In this document: piece after piece, positions 18,098 through 27,976 of the stretch
Layout of the letters: every line of letters begins with the position of its first letter
Numbering within the stretch: position 1 is the stretch's first letter
From: CAXKXX01 sp964059975
GTDB lineage: Bacteria > Pseudomonadota > Gammaproteobacteria > Enterobacterales > Enterobacteriaceae
Direction: 5' to 3'
Assembly (NCBI GenBank): GCA_964059975.1
Contig: CAXKXX010000006.1
Coordinates: 1 to 64,000 of the forward strand
Length of the DNA: 64,000 nt
The notes under the pieces: model-generated
What the model saw: the letters and a program-made list of their open reading frames with translations, nothing else
The model's database searches: none
What the model was told of the DNA's origin: nothing
Translations under genes and position numbers: made by a program

Positions 18098-19504
18098 CTA
18101 AACGCTATAGTAAAGCTCAAATTCAATCGGATGTGGTGTCATTCGAATACGATTAATGTCTTCTTTAGCCAGTGCGATATAGGCGTCGATCGCATCGTCG
18201 GTAAACACATCGTTTCGGGTTAAGAAATCGCGGTCTTTATTCAGGGCTGCTAGGGCCTCATTCAGAGAAGTTGCTACTTTTGGGATCCCGAGCTCCTTTT
18301 CAGATAGGTCATACAAATTTTTATCTAGCGCAGGCCCAGGGTGGATCTTATTGATAATTCCGTCTAGGCCAGCCATTAGTAATGCAGAAAAGCACAGGTA
18401 TGGGTTAGCTGCTGGATCTGGAAAACGGGCTTCGATACGGCATGATTCCGGGCTCATAACTGCCGGAATTCGGATGGCAGAAGAGCGGTTACGTGCTGAA
18501 TAGGAAAGCATGACTGGTGCTTCGTAGCCCGGAACTAAACGTTTATAAGAATTAGTAGTTGGATTGGAGAAAGCATTAATCGCTTTAGTGTGTTTGATGA
18601 TTCCACCGATATAAAGCAAGGCCATTTCAGATAACCCACTGTATCGATCTCCAGAAAATAAGTTATCACCATTCTTAGATAACGACATATGACAGTGCAT
18701 ACCAGAACCGTTGTCGCCGCATATTGGTTTCGGCATAAAGGTTGCAGTTTTCCCAAGGTTGTGTGCCACCTTGTGTACTACGTATTTGTAAATTTGAATT
18801 TCGTCAGCTTTTCTAGTCATAGTATTAAAGCGCATAGCTATTTCATTCTGACCTGCCGTAGCTACCTCATGGTGGTGCGCTTCAATTACTAAACCCATTG
18901 CCTCCATAGTTAAAGATATAGTGGATCGGATATCTTGTGAAGAATCGACAGGAGGCACTGGTGAATAGCCGCGCTTGATTGCGGGCCTGTGGCCTTTATT
19001 GCCGACTTTGTATGTGGTGCCCGAATTCCATGCGCCTTCGATGTCATCGATAGCGACATAGGAACCAGATGGGCTGCTTCCGAAACGGATATCATCAAAG
19101 AGAAAAAATTCTGGCTCTGGACCAAATAAAGCACTGTCGGCAATACCAGAAGTATTCAGGAAGTATTCTGCGCGTTTAGAAATAGCGCGAGGATCGCGAT
19201 TGTAGCCTTTCATGGTTGATGGATCCAGAATGTCGCAACGGATGATTAAAGTGGATTTTTCAAAGAATGGATCTAATACTGCTGTACTGGGATCGGGAAG
19301 TAGCACCATGTCAGATTCATTAACATCCTTCCAACCTTGGATGGAAGAGCCATCAAACATTTTCCCTTCTTCGAAAAAGTTAGTACTTACCTGATGAGCC
19401 AGGACGGTGAGATGCTGCTCTTTACCTTTAGTATCAGTGAAGCGTAAGTCTACGAATTTCACTGCATGTTCACGTAGCATCGCTAAAACTTGTTCAGCTG
19501 ACAT
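18098..19504 (-). CDS. glnA: glutamine synthetase, type I
   Basis: GlnA makes glutamine from glutamate, ammonia and ATP as a dodecamer. Starting at ATG 19504 (preceded by GGGAG) gives 468 aa, against 469 in E. coli; the longer in-frame reading to 19606 has no homology. The catalytic blocks (PEPEFFLF, NGSGMHCH, RNRSSAIRIP, EARFPDPAANPY) are intact, and the adenylylation tyrosine is kept in NLYDLSEKE. In E. coli glnL-glnG (NtrB/NtrC) follow glnA. Here that space is non-coding, and I see no sigma-54 -24/-12 element or NtrC palindrome upstream, so nitrogen control by this route seems lost. It diverges from typA as in E. coli. Confidence 0.97.
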   Translation of the reverse strand: MSAEQVLAMLREHAVKFVDLRFTDTKGKEQHLTVLAHQVSTNFFEEGKMFDGSSIQGWKDVNESDMVLLPDPSTAVLDPFFEKSTLIIRCDILDPSTMKGYNRDPRAISKRAEYFLNTSGIADSALFGPEPEFFLFDDIRFGSSPSGSYVAIDDIEGAWNSGTTYKVGNKGHRPAIKRGYSPVPPVDSSQDIRSTISLTMEAMGLVIEAHHHEVATAGQNEIAMRFNTMTRKADEIQIYKYVVHKVAHNLGKTATFMPKPICGDNGSGMHCHMSLSKNGDNLFSGDRYSGLSEMALLYIGGIIKHTKAINAFSNPTTNSYKRLVPGYEAPVMLSYSARNRSSAIRIPAVMSPESCRIEARFPDPAANPYLCFSALLMAGLDGIINKIHPGPALDKNLYDLSEKELGIPKVATSLNEALAALNKDRDFLTRNDVFTDDAIDAYIALAKEDINRIRMTPHPIEFELYYSV

Positions 19505-19881
19505 AGTTATTCTCCCGGATCTATCATTATCATAGTCGCGACTAATCTGTAGAACTTTTTTACCCCAAAAGGATAAGATAAAAATATGGAGTCTCTCTGT
19601 TAGCACTTTTCCTAACTTGATGGGTAGTCTTTATATCTTTATTGTCTGAACTATCTTTCTAAAGAAGATCATTATGATGAAATTTTCATTTAAATATAAC
19701 ACTATTATAATACATGTGTGCATCGATAATGCTTTTGAGACGAAGTTAAAGAGCCTATAATGATTAATGTTTTATAAACTAAATGCGCTATTTCTTACAA
19801 GAAAACCGACAATTTTTCAATTTTTCGCTTAACATCTGTACAATAGCGCGTTATCTTCAATTCCAGAGCAGAGGCAAAGCT
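19505..19881. other. divergent glnA-typA regulatory region
   Basis: A 377-bp intergenic region drives both genes. Plus-strand candidates for typA are TACAAT at 19839-19844 (with a weak -35) and TTGAGA/TATAAT at 19735-19740 and 19756-19761 (15-nt spacing). AT-rich -10-like sequence for glnA lies near 19705. No sigma-54 element was found. Confidence 0.45.
19839..19844 (+). promoter_or_regulatory. candidate -10 element of typA
   Basis: TACAAT lies 37 nt before the typA GTG, giving a leader of about 30 nt. The -35 (TTCAAT, 18-nt spacing) is weak. This is inference only. Confidence 0.35.
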
Positions 19882-21717
19882 GTGATAGAAAATTTGCGTA
19901 ACATTGCTATTATTGCTCACGTTGACCATGGTAAAACCACATTAGTTGATAAGTTACTACAACAATCCGGCACTCTGGGAGAACGTGCAGAAACCATCGA
20001 ACGTGTGATGGACTTCAACGATATAGAAAAAGAACGCGGGATTACTATTCTTTCAAAAAATACCGCAATTAATTGGAAAGATTACCGCATTAATATTGTA
20101 GACACACCAGGACATGCCGATTTCGGTGGCGAAGTAGAGCGAGTCATGTCTATGGTTGACTCAGCGCTATTGCTGGTTGATGCAATCGACGGACCGATGC
20201 CGCAAACGCGATTTGTTACAAAGAAAGCGTTTGATAATGGCTTGAAACCGATCGTAGTCATCAATAAGATTGACCGTCCGGGATCCCGTCCCGACTGGGC
20301 CGTCGATCAGGTCTTCGACTTATTTGTTAGCCTCAATGCAAATGATGATCAGCTCGATTTCCCAATTATCTATACATCTGCACTGATGGGCACCTCTGGT
20401 ACTGATTATAATCACATGGCAGAAGATATGACCCCTCTGTATCAAGTGATCGTTAATCACGTATCAGCGCCGAAAGTTGAATTAGAAGCACCGTTTCAGA
20501 TGCAAATCTCTCAATTAGACTATAATAACTACTTGGGCGTAATCGGTATTGGTCGTATTAAACGCGGGAGGGTGAAACCAAATCACCAGGTTAGCATCAT
20601 TAATATTGAAGGGAAAGTTCGTAACGGTAAAGTAAGCAAAGTCCTTAGTCATATAGGCTTAGAGCGCATCGAATCTACCTTAGCGGAAGCTGGGGATATT
20701 ATTGCTATTACCGGATTAGGAGAACTAAGCATTTCAGATGTCATCTGTGACGCTTCTACAATTGAATCACTACCAGCATTGTCCGTAGATGAACCAACCG
20801 TAAGCATGTCATTTAGCGTCAATACTTCACCATTTTCCGGAAGGGACGGAAAGTTCGTTACGTCACGACAAATCCTTGAGCGTTTAAATAAAGAATTAAT
20901 CCATAATGTAGCGTTGCGTGTCGAAAAAACTGAAGACCCCGACACATTTCGTGTATCCGGACGTGGCGAACTTCATTTATCCGTTCTAATTGAAAATATG
21001 CGACGCGAAGGATTTGAACTCGGGGTCTCTCGTCCTAGAGTTATCTTCCGTGAAGTCAGTGGTTCTAAGAAAGAACCTATTGAAAACGCCACTCTGGATA
21101 TTGAAGAGCAACATCAAGGTTCTATAATGCAGGCGATGGGTGAGCGTAAAGCAGATTTAAAAAACATGGCTCCTGACGGCAATGGGCGCGTGCGTCTTGA
21201 GTACCTAGTTCCAAGCCGCGGATTAATTGGATTTCGCAACACATTTATGACCCTAACCTCTGGTACAGGTTTTCTGTATTCGACATTTAGCCACTACGAA
21301 AATGTGCGATCGGGTGAAATAGGGCGTCGTCAAAACGGCGTGATGATATCAAATAGCCACGGTAAAGCGGTGGCCTTCGCTCTTTACAGTCTACAAGACC
21401 GAGGTAAGCTGCTTTTAGGACACGGCTCAGAGGTATACGAGGGTCAGATAATCGGCATTCACTCACGCTCTAACGATTTGACTGTTAATTGTCTGACGGG
21501 TAAAAAATTGACCAACATGCGCGCTTCCGGTACTGACGAAGCGACAACATTAGTACCATTTATAAACATGACTCTAGAGCAAGCTCTAGAATTTATTGAT
21601 GATGATGAGTTGGTGGAAGTGACGCCGGTTGCAATTCGTATTCGTAAGTATCATCTCACAGAAAAAGCGAGAAAGCGTGCTAACCGTAGTTCCAAAACCT
21701 CTTTATCTTTCAGATAG
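19882..21717 (+). CDS. typA: ribosome-associated GTPase TypA/BipA
   Basis: TypA is an EF-G-like GTPase involved in ribosome assembly and stress adaptation. The start is GTG at 19882 (E. coli also uses GTG), with AGAGG upstream; the longer reading to 19783 covers the promoter region and has no homology. The product is 611 aa (E. coli 607). It has G1 AHVDHGKTT, G3 DTPGHADFGGEV and G4 NKIDRPG in the N-terminal domain, then domain II, EF-G-like domains III and V, and the TypA-specific C-terminal domain with the conserved block NDLTVNCLTGKKLTNMRASG. Its retention in a reduced genome is notable because it is dispensable in E. coli under ordinary growth. Confidence 0.97.
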   Translation: MIENLRNIAIIAHVDHGKTTLVDKLLQQSGTLGERAETIERVMDFNDIEKERGITILSKNTAINWKDYRINIVDTPGHADFGGEVERVMSMVDSALLLVDAIDGPMPQTRFVTKKAFDNGLKPIVVINKIDRPGSRPDWAVDQVFDLFVSLNANDDQLDFPIIYTSALMGTSGTDYNHMAEDMTPLYQVIVNHVSAPKVELEAPFQMQISQLDYNNYLGVIGIGRIKRGRVKPNHQVSIINIEGKVRNGKVSKVLSHIGLERIESTLAEAGDIIAITGLGELSISDVICDASTIESLPALSVDEPTVSMSFSVNTSPFSGRDGKFVTSRQILERLNKELIHNVALRVEKTEDPDTFRVSGRGELHLSVLIENMRREGFELGVSRPRVIFREVSGSKKEPIENATLDIEEQHQGSIMQAMGERKADLKNMAPDGNGRVRLEYLVPSRGLIGFRNTFMTLTSGTGFLYSTFSHYENVRSGEIGRRQNGVMISNSHGKAVAFALYSLQDRGKLLLGHGSEVYEGQIIGIHSRSNDLTVNCLTGKKLTNMRASGTDEATTLVPFINMTLEQALEFIDDDELVEVTPVAIRIRKYHLTEKARKRANRSSKTSLSFR

Positions 21718-22507
21718 CTATTGTTTAATAAATGCTACTGTTACTGTATTCTGTCTTGACTCCAAATTAGCTCTCTTTGTGCGCCGCCTCAAATATTCTC
21801 TCACTTTTCTGAATAGCCCGGTCTTTTCGTTCCTAGAAGAGAAGACCGGGCTATTCAGACTATGCTCAATATATCAAGTTATTATGAGTAGACCTCGTAA
21901 TATCCTTGATTATTACGATAACGGAAGGATCTGACTTGGTAACCAATCAGATTAGGATGTTAATAGCATGCAGTTCCGTAATCGGTGTTCTTGTACTCTT
22001 GACAACATAGCCAAATAGATGAATAATTATTACCTCGCATCGAGCTTCATATAAACCCCGATATGGTTATTCTCTACTCTTGTCAGCGAATCCTTTATTT
22101 ATATATCTTCTTAGATTAGCACTTAAATAATATAAAAAGAATTTAAAAAAATAATTTTTTAATAAAATTCTTGTCCGAATTTAAAGCGAACTATAGATGA
22201 GATCAGGCGAAACTTAGCCGCTATCTCTCAAAAAATTTTCTTTTTCTCGTCTCAGAATCAATGAAATTCAATATCATTTAGATTATTCATATAAGCCATG
22301 TAATCCAGATAAATCAGATGAGATAAATAAGCTAAGGCACGGGAATACTTACTTTATTTCCCTAGAAGCAATCATCTAAAAAACTAAAATTTCTAAGTAA
22401 AATTTAGGCAGTCTATATCTGGTAGCATTTCCAATTACTATCTAGGTTACATTGGCTACTGAACTCTGCTACGCTAAGCTAATTACTTTCCTTAAAAAGG
22501 GATATTT
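21718..22507. other. spacer between typA and xthA
   Basis: It holds a 17-bp perfect inverted repeat (21809-21858) shortly after typA. The rest is AT-rich and stop-filled. Conserved E. coli gene order breaks here: typA's block ends and the xthA-gapA block begins. Confidence 0.65.
21809..21858. repeat. perfect 17-bp inverted repeat, 16-nt loop, downstream of typA
   Basis: CTGAATAGCCCGGTCTT (21809-21825) pairs with 21842-21858. It may form the 3' end of the typA mRNA, but no T-tract follows. Confidence 0.8.
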
Positions 22508-23320
22508 ATGAAGTTTATGTCTTTTAACATTAATGGATTACGTGCGCATATATATCAGTTAGAAGCTATTATTAAAACACACTATCCCGATATTATCAGC
22601 TTACAAGAAACTAAAGTTCATGATGATATGTTTCCATTAGAAGCTATCAATCAGTATGGCTATCATGCTTTTTATCACGGACAAAAAAGTCACTACGGCG
22701 TTGCACTCTTAACTAAAAAAGAACCTATATCAGTTCGATACGGCCTCCCAGGAGATCACAAAGATGCACAGCGGCGTATTATCATGGCTGATCTTCTTAC
22801 CAATAAGGGTGTAGTGACGATAATTAACGGCTACTTTCCGCAAGGAAACAACCGCAAAGATCCGATTAAATTTCCGGCTAAGACTCACTTCTATCAAAGT
22901 TTTCAAACTTATCTTGAGAGACAAGTACCGGTAGATACGCTAATGTTAGTAATGGGTGATATGAATATTAGTCATAGTGATTTTGATGTGGGTATCGGAG
23001 AAAAGGCAAAAAAACGTTGGCTTCGTATCGGAAAGTGTTCTTTTCTACCGGAAGAGCGTGAATGGATGAGTCGTTTACTGAGTTGGGGGCTAGTGGATAC
23101 GTATCGCCGCACTAACCCGACGCGTAACGACGAATTCTCGTGGTTTGATTATCGCTCTAAAGGATTCGAGAAAAACCATGGACTGCGTATTGATCTAATA
23201 CTGGTAACGCCCCGACTCGCTATTTATTGTACCGATAGTGGAATTGACAGAAAAATACGAAATATGGAAAGACCTTCAGATCATGCACCGGTCTGGGCGG
23301 AATTTGCCTTATATGGTTAG
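22508..23320 (+). CDS. xthA: exodeoxyribonuclease III
   Basis: ExoIII is the main AP endonuclease and 3' repair diesterase of base excision repair. The 270-aa product (E. coli 268) carries the family residues: N in FNINGL, E in LQETKV, D and N in GDMNIS, D in RIDLIL, and the SDHAPV Asp-His pair. AAAAAGGG lies just upstream of the ATG. In E. coli xthA, sppA, ansA and gapA occur in this order with many genes between; here the intervening genes are gone. Confidence 0.97.
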   Translation: MKFMSFNINGLRAHIYQLEAIIKTHYPDIISLQETKVHDDMFPLEAINQYGYHAFYHGQKSHYGVALLTKKEPISVRYGLPGDHKDAQRRIIMADLLTNKGVVTIINGYFPQGNNRKDPIKFPAKTHFYQSFQTYLERQVPVDTLMLVMGDMNISHSDFDVGIGEKAKKRWLRIGKCSFLPEEREWMSRLLSWGLVDTYRRTNPTRNDEFSWFDYRSKGFEKNHGLRIDLILVTPRLAIYCTDSGIDRKIRNMERPSDHAPVWAEFALYG

Positions 23321-25066
23321 ATTTGGTGCTTAATGGTCAGATCGCATAGAGCTGGATTGACTTTCATTTTATAATGCTGATTTATTTTAAATAGCGTTAC
23401 TTTTTAAAAAGAATGAGATTATGAGACACTGTTAATCTATATTTATCTAGTTCGAGTAATACGCGTTCTGATAAACATAGAAAACTGATGAGATTAAATA
23501 GCTATTTTATGTATATTTACCGAATGGCTACGTCAATAAAATTAGATAATGTTCAGGTACATACTATACTTCTATCTTATTAATAATAAGTAATGTTATC
23601 GAGAGATAATAAAATAAAAATGTAACGCATTACTGAAGACCGTAAGCAACATTTCGGTTACTGTAATAATACAGCTACTTATTATCAATATAACGCATCG
23701 CCGTTCGAGAAATGATGGTTTGATAATCGATAAAAGTCGGATATCCACAGGTTTTCATGCGCACCGAAAAGATGTGCTCAAAAAATTTCGTCGAGATTCG
23801 ATAGGTGCAGCCACTTTTATTATTCCTTTTCATGCCACTTCGATTGGATCGTTAACAATACTATACGGTATAATTTTTTAAAAAATCTTCAATCAAGATA
23901 TGATTAATCTTCTCTTACGCTTGATTAGGAAAGCACCCGTAGATCCATCGATTAATTCGAAAGATTTATATATAAGACTTATCTTTATTTTTCTGTGGAT
24001 AGCCCCTAGAATTTTTAGTTTCCTTATATGAGATATTCTTTGATTACCGCTGGAATATCTAGTTAAAATCTGAGGTATTAATGAGTTTGATAGTTAAAAC
24101 TCAACAATTCAGACTCATTTAAGCGCTATGCAATCTGGTTGCAGCTTAACTTGTATCTATACTTTCGATTATAATACTACTCGAATTACTTAGAATATTT
24201 ACAAAAAAATGTACTAGCATTAGTTTTTAGATCTTTCCATAGCAGAAAGCTACTTAGTAAACGAGTTCTAAATAAGTGCGATGCTCCATAATCTACTGAA
24301 AATTGCTAAAAATAGTGTCTTCTTAGAGGAATGCTTCAAAATATTTATATATCTAGATTGGTGTAATCAAAAAATTGATGACGAAAAATGTGTTATCTAA
24401 AGAGATGCATCTGTCTAAGTTTCTCGATCTAAGAAATGTAAATACAATCAGACGAGTGATCACCCCTTGTTTTTAGAATATCAATATCACTAAGCACTAG
24501 TAAATGCGATCATTAAAATCATTCCCGCCTTTATACGATCCTAAAGCTCCGATTTGATCCTATCGCTTTCAGCGTATGTAACACGCAAGCAAGAAACTTG
24601 CTCCTTATTCTTAATATTATATCTTAATTTTTTAGTACAGAACCTAATCTGTAGTAATCATTAAAGATATGAAGGAAGAGTATCTGGGTGATCTTCTGAT
24701 AGGTAGATTGTATCCTTTACAAGAAATTTGTGAAAATTTCATTAATTACTCTAGACTTTAATTTTATTTATTATGAAGCACTGTAATTATAAGTTGTCAT
24801 GATCAGACGTAGGTATAAGTGATGATATTCTAATGTACTTCTTACACAGGCATTAACCCGAAAAACCATAAGACCATACCTTAATTTAGTAACCAGCACG
24901 CTGTACTTATCAAAAATTCTTGGCAGTAGCTTTTAAAATTGTATTAGGATAGCACAGCACCATATAACAAGATTGTCGATTCAATTTGTAATAGAAGATT
25001 TCAAGGGACACCGCTTTAGTCACTCATTAGGATCATTAATATTTTCGATTTTTTTTTGGAGAGCAG
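23321..25066. other. 1.7-kb gap between xthA and sppA
   Basis: E. coli has topB, selD and ydjA among others here. Nothing is readable. Two 8-of-9 matches to the DnaA box lie at 23741-23749 and, inverted, at 23994-24002. A 13-nt match (25009-25021) to the ssb-flanking repeat is probably chance. Confidence 0.6.
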
Positions 25067-26932
25067 ATGCGCAAATTGGGACAAATTTTTGCCAATATGT
25101 TTGGGTGGACATGGTATCTTCTAAAATTTATCAGGGAATTAATCCTTAATTTATTTTTAGTATTATTACTGCTAACCGGATTTAGTATTTACATCTACTT
25201 TCAAAACTCTTCTAATCCAGAAGCATCAGTGCGCGGTGCCCTTCTAGTTGATTTGAGTGGCATAGTAGTGGATCAGCCTTCGTTAAATAATAAAATGCGC
25301 CAATGGGGACGTGAATTAATCAGTGCTTCTAATAATCGACTACAGGAAAACTCATTATTCGAGCTCGTAAGCAATATTCGTAATGCCATAGATAACAAAA
25401 TGATTACTGGGATGGTATTACAATTGAATGACTTTGGTGGTGCCGATCAGCCTTCGTTAGAGTATATAGGAAAGGCACTACGTGAATTTCGCGATAGCGG
25501 AAAACCTATCATTGCAATCGGTGACAATTATAGCCAGATGCAGTATTACCTAGCTAGTTACGCCAACAAGATTTACCTATCGCCACAAGGTTCAGTTGAT
25601 CTTCGTGGCTTTTCTAGCAATAATCTATACTATAAATCACTACTAGATATATTGAAGATTACCCCTCATATCTTTCGAGCTGGAACTTATAAATCAGCGG
25701 TAGAGCCTCTGATCCGTGACGATATGTCGCTAGCCGCTCGTGAGGCAGATAAACACTGGATCTTTGGTTTATGGGAAAACTACCTGAAGACTGTGGCGTC
25801 TAATCGTCAACTTACTTCAGAACAGATATTCCCCGGAGCTGACAGCCTTTTAAGCAGCTTACAAGTAGTAAACGGGGATACTGCACGTTATGCACTAGAC
25901 AAAAAGCTAGTAGATGAAGTGGCATCGCGCTCTGACGTCGAAGAGCAGCTAGTACAAACTTTCGGCTGGAATCCTCAGACTAATCATTTTAACGCTATTA
26001 GTATTTATGATTACCAGCCGAAACCATCTGATTCTCAAGGAAGCGAAATTGCGGTTATATTTGCTAACGGTATCATCATGAATGGTCTAAAAGCTCCGGG
26101 TTCTGTCGGATCTGATACCACTGTAGCGGAACTGCGTCGAGCGCGCCTAGATCCTCTAATTAAGGCAGTAGTATTACGTGTTAACAGTCCGGGCGGAAGC
26201 GTCAGTGCTTCCGAGGTAATTCGCTCTGAATTAGCTCAAATTAGTATCTCTGGAAAGCCAATAGTAATCTCGATGGGAGGCATGGCAGCTTCTGGTGGAT
26301 ACTGGATATCGACACCAGCCGATTGTATCATCGCTAGCTCAGGTACTCTTACTGGTTCTATCGGAATTTTCGGAATTATCAATACCTATGAACGAATGCT
26401 AGACAGCGTTGGTGTCCATACTGACGGAGTAACAACCTCTCCACTCGCGGATATCACGGCGACCAAATCATTGCCAGAAGCATTTTCACATATAATGCAG
26501 TTAAGTGTCGAGAATGGTTACAATAACTTTATTGATCTGGTGGCTAAATCCCGAAAAATGGCGCCGCAACAAGTAGACAAGATTGCGCAGGGGCGTATCT
26601 GGTTAGGAAGTGACGCGAAGGCCAATGGATTAATTGATCAGCTAGGTGATTTCGATGATGCGATTAATACGGCGGCAGAACTAGCTAAATTAAAACAGTG
26701 GCAGCTGAATTGGTTTGTTGATAGGCCAAGCTTAACGGACATAGTACTTCATCATTTCAGCAATACTATTAGCACTTTTAGTGCCTGGCCAACAGAAACA
26801 GCCCAAAGGATATTACCCGATCCACTTGAATCTATAGTCATATCAGTAAAAGAACAGTCTAGTTTACTTAACAAGCTTAACGATCCCCAGAGTCGCTATG
26901 CGTTCTGTTTGAGTTGTAAAGCAATCTATTAA
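25067..26932 (+). CDS. sppA: protease IV (signal peptide peptidase SppA)
   Basis: SppA cleaves residual signal peptides in the inner membrane as a tetramer. The 621-aa product (E. coli 618) has one N-terminal membrane helix (about residues 25-47) and two tandem S49 domains. Catalytic K209 (AGTYKSAVEP) and S409 (GGMAASGGYW) fall at the same residue numbers as in E. coli. GGAGAG precedes the ATG. ansA follows after 27 nt, as in E. coli, so they are probably co-transcribed. Confidence 0.96.
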   Translation: MRKLGQIFANMFGWTWYLLKFIRELILNLFLVLLLLTGFSIYIYFQNSSNPEASVRGALLVDLSGIVVDQPSLNNKMRQWGRELISASNNRLQENSLFELVSNIRNAIDNKMITGMVLQLNDFGGADQPSLEYIGKALREFRDSGKPIIAIGDNYSQMQYYLASYANKIYLSPQGSVDLRGFSSNNLYYKSLLDILKITPHIFRAGTYKSAVEPLIRDDMSLAAREADKHWIFGLWENYLKTVASNRQLTSEQIFPGADSLLSSLQVVNGDTARYALDKKLVDEVASRSDVEEQLVQTFGWNPQTNHFNAISIYDYQPKPSDSQGSEIAVIFANGIIMNGLKAPGSVGSDTTVAELRRARLDPLIKAVVLRVNSPGGSVSASEVIRSELAQISISGKPIVISMGGMAASGGYWISTPADCIIASSGTLTGSIGIFGIINTYERMLDSVGVHTDGVTTSPLADITATKSLPEAFSHIMQLSVENGYNNFIDLVAKSRKMAPQQVDKIAQGRIWLGSDAKANGLIDQLGDFDDAINTAAELAKLKQWQLNWFVDRPSLTDIVLHHFSNTISTFSAWPTETAQRILPDPLESIVISVKEQSSLLNKLNDPQSRYAFCLSCKAIY

Positions 26933-26959
26933 TCTTATCTTGGTTAAGTTATAGTGGCC

Positions 26960-27976
26960 ATGAAAAAGAAATCGATTTACGTTGCCTATACGGGCGGGAC
27001 TATTGGCATGAAGCGCTCAGGGCAAGGGTACGTCCCTGCTTCCGGAAACTTACAGAAGCAACTCGCACTCCGGATGGAATTTCAGAGACCGGAAATGCCA
27101 GACTTCAAGATCTGCGATTACATGCCTCTAATTGATTCTTCTGATATGACACCAAAAGATTGGCAATATATCGCCGACGATATTAAGAAGAATTATGACC
27201 GTTATGACGGCTTTGTTATTCTCCATGGCACTGACACTATGGCTTTCACTGCTTCAGCGCTATCATTCGTTTTAGAAAACCTAGCTAAGCCAGTGATTAT
27301 GACAGGATCGCAAATCCCTCTAGAAGAGCTTAGATCTGACGGTCAAACTAACCTCCTAAATGCTCTCTATCTAGCAGCCAACCATCCAGTGAATGAGGTA
27401 AGTCTATTCTTTAATAATAAACTCTTTCGTGGAAACCGTACCACTAAGGCTCACGCAGATAGCCTCGGTGCATTTGATTCTCCCAATTTTCCACCGCTCC
27501 TAGAGGTCGGCATCCACGTTCATCGGATGAAGGGTATCAGTAGCCCGATCTGCAGTGACACCCTTCACATGCATGTCATCGCACCTCATCCGATCAGCAT
27601 AATATCTCTGTACCCGGGGATGTCAGATACCGTAATCCGAAACTTTTTGCTTCCTCCAGTAAAGGCGCTGATTTTGCGCTCTTACGGAGTAGGTAATGCT
27701 CCCCAAAAATCTTGTCTAATCAATGAGCTGCGTTCTGCATACGAGCGTGGAATCGTAGTGATTAATCTAACGCAATGTATCTCCGGGAAAGTCAATATGA
27801 AAGGGTACGCAACCGGTAATGCCCTTGCACATGCTGGGGTGATTAGCGGATTTGATATGACAGTAGAGGCTACGTTAACTAAGCTGCTCTACCTATTAAG
27901 TCAACCTCTGACGCCAGAGCAGATCCGATGCCGAATGCAGCAAGATCTGCGCGGAGAGATGAGTCTTGGGGATTAG
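26960..27976 (+). CDS. ansA: L-asparaginase I (cytoplasmic)
   Basis: AnsA hydrolyses asparagine to aspartate and ammonia. The 338-aa product equals E. coli AnsA in length when started at ATG 26960 (MKKKSIYVAYTGG); a GTG two codons upstream (26954) is the alternative. No clear Shine-Dalgarno is visible, so coupling to sppA is possible. The catalytic threonines are in YTGGTIG and HGTDTM. It is placed directly after sppA as in E. coli; pncA, the next E. coli gene, is gone. Confidence 0.95.
   Translation: MKKKSIYVAYTGGTIGMKRSGQGYVPASGNLQKQLALRMEFQRPEMPDFKICDYMPLIDSSDMTPKDWQYIADDIKKNYDRYDGFVILHGTDTMAFTASALSFVLENLAKPVIMTGSQIPLEELRSDGQTNLLNALYLAANHPVNEVSLFFNNKLFRGNRTTKAHADSLGAFDSPNFPPLLEVGIHVHRMKGISSPICSDTLHMHVIAPHPISIISLYPGMSDTVIRNFLLPPVKALILRSYGVGNAPQKSCLINELRSAYERGIVVINLTQCISGKVNMKGYATGNALAHAGVISGFDMTVEATLTKLLYLLSQPLTPEQIRCRMQQDLRGEMSLGD

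Noticed and set aside
25009..25021. 13-nt match (ACACCGCTTTAGT) to the ssb-flanking 176-bp repeat, upstream of sppA
   Set aside because: The match stops abruptly on both sides, and a 13-mer shared with a 176-bp query is not improbable in 64 kb searched on both strands.
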